Shown here in pieces: positions 59,081 through 64,000 of a stretch of DNA of 64,000 bases (positions within the stretch are counted from its first letter, which is position 1; the number at the start of each line of letters is the position of its first letter). The notes below the pieces were generated by a model. That model was given only the letters and a program-made list of their open reading frames with translations. It made no database searches and had not been told where the DNA came from. The DNA comes from Bimuria novae-zelandiae CBS 107.79 (Eukaryota > Ascomycota > Dothideomycetes > Pleosporales > Didymosphaeriaceae): contig ML976678.1 of the NCBI GenBank assembly GCA_010015655.1, forward strand, positions 492,595 to 556,594, read 5' to 3'. Position numbers and translations under genes: made by a program.

Positions 59081-61320
59081 ACGTGGTTCACCACCGAGCG
59101 GGCCAACCCCACCAAGCGGGCCACTTTTTAAAAGTCAGTCTATTGCGAAGCGCCTCCTACAACACCACTATAATTTACTATAATTTATAGAACATAGAAA
59201 TACTATTTAGACTTATCGCTATTAGATGCATCTATAATTTCTACTGCGTAGGTGCGAGCGTTGTGGTCAGCTTCGCCGTAACGTCCGCAGCGCCTCTGCC
59301 CACGCACCCTCTTTGCAGACTCTTTACCCTCCTTTTGCCTACTACTATCCTTTTTAGCCATTAAATCGACTACCTCTCTTACTATAAGTGTCTTAGCTGC
59401 CTAAATATACTTCCTCTTTTAATTTTTTACCTCTATTACTATCTCTACTACCTTACGAAGCCTTGCTATTTCTTATTATATTAACACTATTTTATGCCCT
59501 ATTAATACAACACCTTTATTAAGCTGCTTAATAGCTCTAAGAAGCGGAGAAACTAGTAAATCCCTATACTTCTATACACGCTTATAAACTAGCGTTAACT
59601 AAGCCTCTATCTCGCGGAGGTTACTTAGTATTTTTAATTCTTATAGGGTATCCTCTACGTTAGGTGGAGTTGGCGTACAAAGAACTATATTAAGTCTTAA
59701 TAACACCGCCTCTAGGTTATGTAGGACTAATCTAGCGCCTTTAAAGCCTGCGCAAATGTTTGCCTTTATTATTACTTTTTTAAAAGCTACTTTAAAGGCT
59801 AGTAGAAAGGTCTCCTTTTTAATCTACTTAGTGCTGTACCATGCTAAGCTACTAATTTCATTGCTATACGCCCGCTTTAAAGGCGAAAAATAACCTACAT
59901 TAAGTGGCTGCAAGAGGTGTAATAAGTGTAGAGGCATATAGAGAATAATAATCTTCTATTCCTCACAGTATTTATGGAATTCGTGTGAGCAGTGGCTCTC
60001 GTGATTATTTATAATTAGTAGCTAGTATGTACCTAAACTATACCCCTTAGTATAGGTATTAAAGTGCCTTAGCCAGGCAAGACTAAGCTTGTTTAACGTC
60101 TAGCTATTAGGACTAACTTTAATAACCTAGTCTCGGGGTAGATTGTGGAACCAGGACGTAATTAGAACCTTACTAAGGAAGATAAAAAAGGGTAGTAGAG
60201 CCTAGCCTTTAGCGCTAACACCCTAGATATTAGTAACTTACCTATAATTATTAAGTTAAATCTTCTTTAGGTTGCTTTGCTTCTTAGAGCCTGTAAAGAC
60301 TATCTAACCCTGTATTACCCCTATTATAAAGCCTATCTTGTCGAAGTTGTACGTGTCGTCATCAGCGATACTATACTTAGCCTTAGTATTAATAACTAGC
60401 TTGAACTAGGGCGTTATAATACGTAGATCTTCGTTTAGGGCTTATTAATAATTATATAGATAGCTCCTTTAAAGCTTAATTTCTAGCGTACGCGTCTTAA
60501 GCCTGTCTACCTAGTACTTACTAATAGGCTATCTACCGCGCTTAGCAAGTAGATTATTAGCTATATCTTAGACTATATCCCTTATTGCACCTATTCCTCG
60601 CTGGTTAAGCTTAAGTATACGTTAGACTAGAGCCTCCTCCTCTAGCTTAGTTAGCTTCTTTAAGTTAGGCTTGCGATCGCGTTGAGAGAGGGCTCCTTAG
60701 CGTTATTATTATACTATTATTTAAGGCACGCTAAAAGCTATAATAACGCGTCTTTTACTCTTATCGCAATCTTTAATTATAGCTTAGATAGCAAGCTATA
60801 GTACACTTTTAGTATAAGGTTGTTGCGCGTTATGTTGTGATAGCATTATAGTATAAGCTAGAGGTGGGCTGTGTATCGGCGCAGGTCACTCAAAGGATCG
60901 ATGTTGGCGTATCTCCTAGCAGAGGCATGTGGGAGTGCGTGTATAAGAATGTAGCCTCGAATGAATTAAGTGCCTATAGGCCTGGTACGAAAGGATACGG
61001 AAAAGGTACTGAACTACAAAGGCCCCAAGCTCCTCTAAATACACCTCTTCCCAGATGGCTAGCTAGCACATAACTGCCATAGGTTGACCGTCGGTCTGAT
61101 GGATCCGAAATAGGTCCGAATCGGATTCGTAGTTCCCCATCGGTCTGATAGATCCGAAATTGGTCCGATACGGATGAGTGTCGGTTTTCGGATGATCTCG
61201 AATCCTGTCTTGACTAGCCAAGGGTTCTCGTGTCGACGAGCGATTGTTCCTGTTACAGGCTGCATTTAGCAAAGTTGGCCCGCTCGGTGGGGTTGGCCCG
61301 CTCGGTGGTGAACCACGTTT
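59081..61320 (-). mobile_element. Pogo-B DNA transposon nested in pogo-A, opposite strand
   Basis: The ends are inverted repeats beginning ACGTGGTTCACCACCGAGCG, each with a second GAGCGGGCC or AAGCGGGCC copy just inside (59081-59127 and about 61272-61318). TA lies on each side (59079-59080 and 61321-61322), although the right end has two extra T. The transposase reads on the minus strand: NFDKIGFIIGVIQG near 60340, YQLLIINNHESHCSHEFHKY near 60010-59960, PLNVGYFSPLKRAYSNEISS near 59900, and a C-terminal CCHC-like RRCGRYGEADHNARTY near 59260. The catalytic part is broken by stops. The 5' leader (60860-61270) is almost free of RIP. Confidence 0.88.
61092..61175 (+). repeat. Two 35-bp direct repeats in the pogo-B leader
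   Basis: CGGTCTGATGGATCCGAAAT begins at 61092 and CGGTCTGATAGATCCGAAAT at 61141, 49 bp apart, each followed by a GGTCCGA(A/T).CGGAT stretch. Possibly subterminal transposase-binding sites or a small passenger repeat. Confidence 0.6.
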
Positions 61321-62927
61321 TAAGGAGAATAATATTATTACTTTTTATATACTACTATATTTATTATACTTTTTATAGCTACTTAATATTAACTACTTCT
61401 TGCCGTTAAAGCGCGCGTATAGCTACTAAATTAAGAGCCTAATACGCGACTATATTAGCTATATTATAAAATTAAAGTTCCTACTAGCCTTCTACGTAGC
61501 TTATAAGTAATTAATTATAAAGGAGAATATCTGCGTAAGCTTTTAAGGCGCCAGCCTAGTCCTATATAACCTAAAGGTAGTAATATTAAAGCTTAATATT
61601 AAGCTTTATACGCTAACGCCGCCTCTACTAGACGTTACTTTTTAAGAAGCTAAAACACTAAGTAACGCCCGCGAGCTAAAGGCTTAATTAATATTAATTT
61701 ATAATAGGATTTAAAGATATAAAAGCTTATTACTTACTTCTATTATTATAGCGCTTAATTAGCTTAAAAAAGGTGCTAAAGTAATAGCTTATAAAAGTAT
61801 ACTTATGCGCAATTAGATCGCGAGGCTTAAAAAAGCTAATAAGGCTACTATAATACGTAAAAAGAAAAAAAAAAGTGGATATAGTAGCAAGGCACCTTAA
61901 TAAAGGCAAAAATAAAAGAAATTATTACTTAAAAGGACACAAAGTAGTAAGTAGAGGGTAAAATATATTAAAGTAAGGCGTAATTAGGTGCTAATTAGTA
62001 GACTTTAACGCGCTATAGCTACTATAGAAAGACTAAGTATAACGCGCGAACGTATATAAAGCGTACTATAAATACTACTTAATCTAAAATAGTAATTATA
62101 TACTATTATCTTATTATGTTATTAAGGTAGGTTACTATAAAAGTGTAAAAAGTTGGTGGAGTGTGCAGCTCGCTTGCCGGACACGTTATTATAAATTTAA
62201 GTAAAAGTAAGGAGGATAGTAGTGTAATGTTTTAAAAAAAGTAAAAGGGTAAAACTAAGGAAAATTAGTTTAATTATTTTATATTTTTTTTTCTTTTTTA
62301 GTTATAATAAGTAGGTTTAATAGTGGTTCCTTCTCCTCTTCCCTAACATGTGACGTGGAACATCCACCTATTTAGTGTCTAATATGCGCGATGGAATTAA
62401 GCTCTTGACCCCGCACGACGCTATCTTATAATTGTACTAGTACTATAGCTGCATGCCAAGAGAATCTCTGGAGATCTCCATGGAGAAATGGAACGGAGTA
62501 AATGGATATCCATATCTGTCCATGTACATCACTGTCTTCGGGCTATACTAGCTCACTAAAAGTCCGATAACACCGAACTATGGTCTAAAAGACTGAAAAG
62601 CGGACTGTCATGGGGGCTGCTCCTGTGGTCAAAGATGCATCAGCAGACACTGTCATGGGCGGGATTATTGTTCGAAGACAAGGCCCTAAGGTGCGACGGG
62701 GAAGTCGCGGTCGGTTCTGCTCTTCCCACGTCTCTGCATGGGCAAAGTTCACCAAAACATGTGTCTAAAATGTCGAATGTCTTTGAACCGGGTCTCAAAC
62801 TTCGTCGGCGAAATTGGGATGGGATTCGCTGCGCTTAATCAACTTGCACCTGATAAACGGATGGAGGCGCAACTCAGCCCTAGGTTGCAGTTCACGTCGC
62901 TTTTGGAACGAGACGAGGTGTACTAAG

Positions 62928-63041
62928 TGTTACTAGGATATTTTATTTCTGCATATGGCGGTTGAGGAGTGTATAAATACCACGTTCTTTACTAGACCTT
63001 TCATCCTCTTTCACGCAACAACCTTAGCTTGGGCTCATTAA
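62928..63041 (+). promoter_or_regulatory. Promoter-like unit J
   Basis: TACTAGG at 62931, GTATAAATACC at 62971-62981, CTTTCACGCAAC at 63008 about 36 nt later, GGCTCATTAAA at 63032. The dyad is not clear. Confidence 0.6.
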
Positions 63042-63330
63042 ATTTGCAATATGGATGGGCTATAGACTTAAACAGAGCTCCAAGAGACTAATAGCCCTCA
63101 GCCAGTCTTCTTACAAATCGAGTGAAGGCTGTAGAATAGAGAGCACGGCTATGTTCTAAAACGTAGTCACCACGTCTTATGGAAAAGACAAGCCGCTGTG
63201 CAACATACCCCGAAGCTCAAGCTCTAGAATATACGTGCCATGATTGGAGAGAAGAAGTGACCAGCAACATGTTATGCACAGCGTCACCGGCGTATGATAG
63301 ACGTGTCGTTCCATTACAGGCGCAGCACTG

Positions 63331-63492
63331 AGCTGATCGGCTCCCAGACGCGCTTGTTCGTCCCGCGTATCACGTACCTAGCCCCATGCCTCTTCACGTA
63401 TTGCGCAGTGCGAGGATGGCTATAAACACCGCAATTTTCCCTCCAAACCGTCATCTTCACACACTTTCTTCGAGCCGCTGCGCTCACTAAAA
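63331..63492 (+). promoter_or_regulatory. Promoter-like unit K
   Basis: Dyad-like GAGCTGATCGGCTC near 63331, ACCTAGCC at 63376, TATAAACACC at 63421, ATCTTCACACACTTTC at 63452, GCTCACTAAAA at 63482-63492. Spacing TATA to initiator-like motif is about 31-33 nt. Confidence 0.65.
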
Positions 63493-63693
63493 TTATTCGA
63501 TCACGAACTTATGGACCCAATTACACCAGTACTATCCCGATGTGTTCTCGGCCGGGGCTAAAAGCTTCAACACATCCTCTCCATGGACGGCAGAGCGGCT
63601 TCCAAATACTTCCTCTCATCAGTTACATGTCGAGGAGACTTTCTGGTTAACCACGAGTTTGAATATGTGTGTGAGATGCGGAAGCCGTAGAGA

Positions 63694-63846
63694 TGGACAT
63701 TACCGCGCGTCCGAGAATCTATCATCGGTCTAATATCGAGTAATGTACCGTGAGAAGCTTCCGCGGTGTATAAAGGTCGGTTAAATTTTCAATAACTTAC
63801 CTTCTTCACACGCTGTTTTTCGCACAAAACCCGACGAGGCTAAAGT
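63694..63846 (+). promoter_or_regulatory. Promoter-like unit L
   Basis: CGGTCTAAT at 63726, TATAAAGG at 63769-63776, CTTCTTCACACGC at 63801, GAGGCTAAAG at 63837. The dyad position holds GGAC...GTCC (63694-63711). Confidence 0.55.
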
Positions 63847-64000
63847 GGAAGAAGTATGAGATGTGGTGGTCGGCGTTGTGACGCGGTCTTGGACAGATGT
63901 CTCTGTTGAGCCACCAAAACCGCCCAGAAGGACGTACATGATGCATGCGCCATTCTTTAGATATATCATTCGCGCTTGATACCTTTTGACATTGATGGTA

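Larger units (their letters stand above)
58113..62186 (+). mobile_element. Pogo-A DNA transposon nested in the outer hAT
   Basis: 22-bp terminal inverted repeats, ACGTATCCGGCAAGCGAGCT plus GC at 58113-58134 and its complement at 62165-62186 with one difference, both next to TA (58111-58112 and 62187-62188). The motif CAAGCGAGCTGC is repeated in the left end. The plus-strand transposase has TKLEEEVIIRHILNLDSRGF and LGAVRDMADKLLAKRG near 58390-58500 (DNA-binding part). DDE-domain pieces follow (IPPFIIFPSQYHLSAQYQDD near 58840). It is cut at 59080 by pogo-B and continues at 61321 through LQLLNINYFLPLKRAYSYQI to a Lys-rich tail near 61850. Riddled with stops. Confidence 0.9.
28579..62534. mobile_element. 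Outer hAT transposon, host of the whole transposon nest
   Basis: It begins CAGTGATGTACACGGA at 28579 and ends TCCATGTACATCACTG at 62534, hAT-type inverted repeats. The flanks carry an identical 8-bp duplication TCTTCGGG (28571-28578 and 62535-62542), the hAT hallmark. The hAT's own DNA survives as four pieces: 28579-28879, 34698-35744, 51744-52524 and about 62187-62534, roughly 2.5 kb in all. The rest of the 34 kb is later insertions. The subterminal parts are rich in CCATGG-containing palindromes. The pieces are RIP-degraded. Confidence 0.93.
62543..64000 (+). repeat. Right block of the promoter-like tandem array (rest of unit I, units J-L)
   Basis: Directly after the hAT target copy the array resumes with the missing part of unit I (GCTCACTAAAA at 62551). 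It continues with modules carrying CATGGG and GTCTAAAA (62569, 62600-62770), then further units whose TATA boxes are near 62971, 63421 and 63769. The array runs off the window. Composition and motif order match the left block, so the two were one array before the hAT insertion. GATG/CATC dyads are less clear here than in the left block. Confidence 0.7.

Noticed and set aside
60864..61073. 69-codon plus-strand ORF in the pogo-B leader
   Set aside because: Open mainly because this patch escaped RIP; it is antisense to the 5' region of the pogo-B transposase and has no recognisable domain.

Overview
The window looks like a chromosome segment of a filamentous ascomycete (Pezizomycotina, most likely a Dothideomycete; this placement is inferred). 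The genes have short GT-AG introns (mostly 46-62 nt) and the gene-bearing DNA has balanced base composition. It alternates with very AT-rich blocks of transposons full of TpA and of TAA/TAG codons where CAA/CAG would be expected, the mark of repeat-induced point mutation (RIP).

Left part (1-25.5 kb). A RIP-degraded pogo/Fot-type transposon runs off the left edge (1-1016), and a second pogo element lies at 2482-5506, itself carrying a nested insertion. Between and after them are: a small secreted GIRYGD-repeat protein (-); an isochorismatase-like hydrolase whose in-frame N-terminus is cut by a stop codon (+); a heterotrimeric G-protein beta subunit (-, 5 exons); an adenosine/N6-methyl-AMP deaminase-like enzyme (+, 5 exons) divergent from it; a broken 'LPRELRD'-type gene (-); a phosducin-like protein (+, 3 exons); and a divergent pair made of a Sec14/CRAL-TRIO lipid-transfer protein (-) and the DNA polymerase alpha B subunit POL12 (+). 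The shared POL12 promoter holds three phased MluI boxes, as expected for an S-phase gene. The G-beta and the phosducin-like protein, which in other fungi acts in G-beta-gamma assembly, lie about 8 kb apart. Several kilobases (14.3-18.4 and 19.4-21.6 kb) hold no gene I can defend.

Right part. From about 25.5 kb to 28.58 kb, resuming at 62.54 kb and running off the right edge, there is an unusual tandem array of roughly 300-480 bp units. Each looks like a complete promoter: an upstream GATG/CATC dyad, a (G)GTCTAGC box, a TATAAATA box, a TTCTTCAC(G/A)C motif 29-37 nt downstream where transcription would start, and a CTCACTAAAA motif about 30 nt further on. The units share motifs and spacing but little other sequence, contain no shared ORF and are not RIP-mutated. 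I know of no described family that matches. This is the best candidate for an undescribed system.

The array is split by one hAT transposon (28579-62534) with an exact 8-bp target duplication (TCTTCGGG). Inside that hAT is a nest of later insertions: Copia-1 (28880-34697); Copia-2 (35745-51743), which contains a second hAT (39276-42643) and a chromodomain-bearing Gypsy element (44219-51021); Copia-3 (52525-58108); and a pogo element (58113-62186) containing another pogo (59081-61320). Nearly every boundary is fixed by terminal repeats and target-site duplications, so the order of insertion can be read. All these elements are coding-dead through RIP-type changes, but with sharply bounded patches that escaped mutation.
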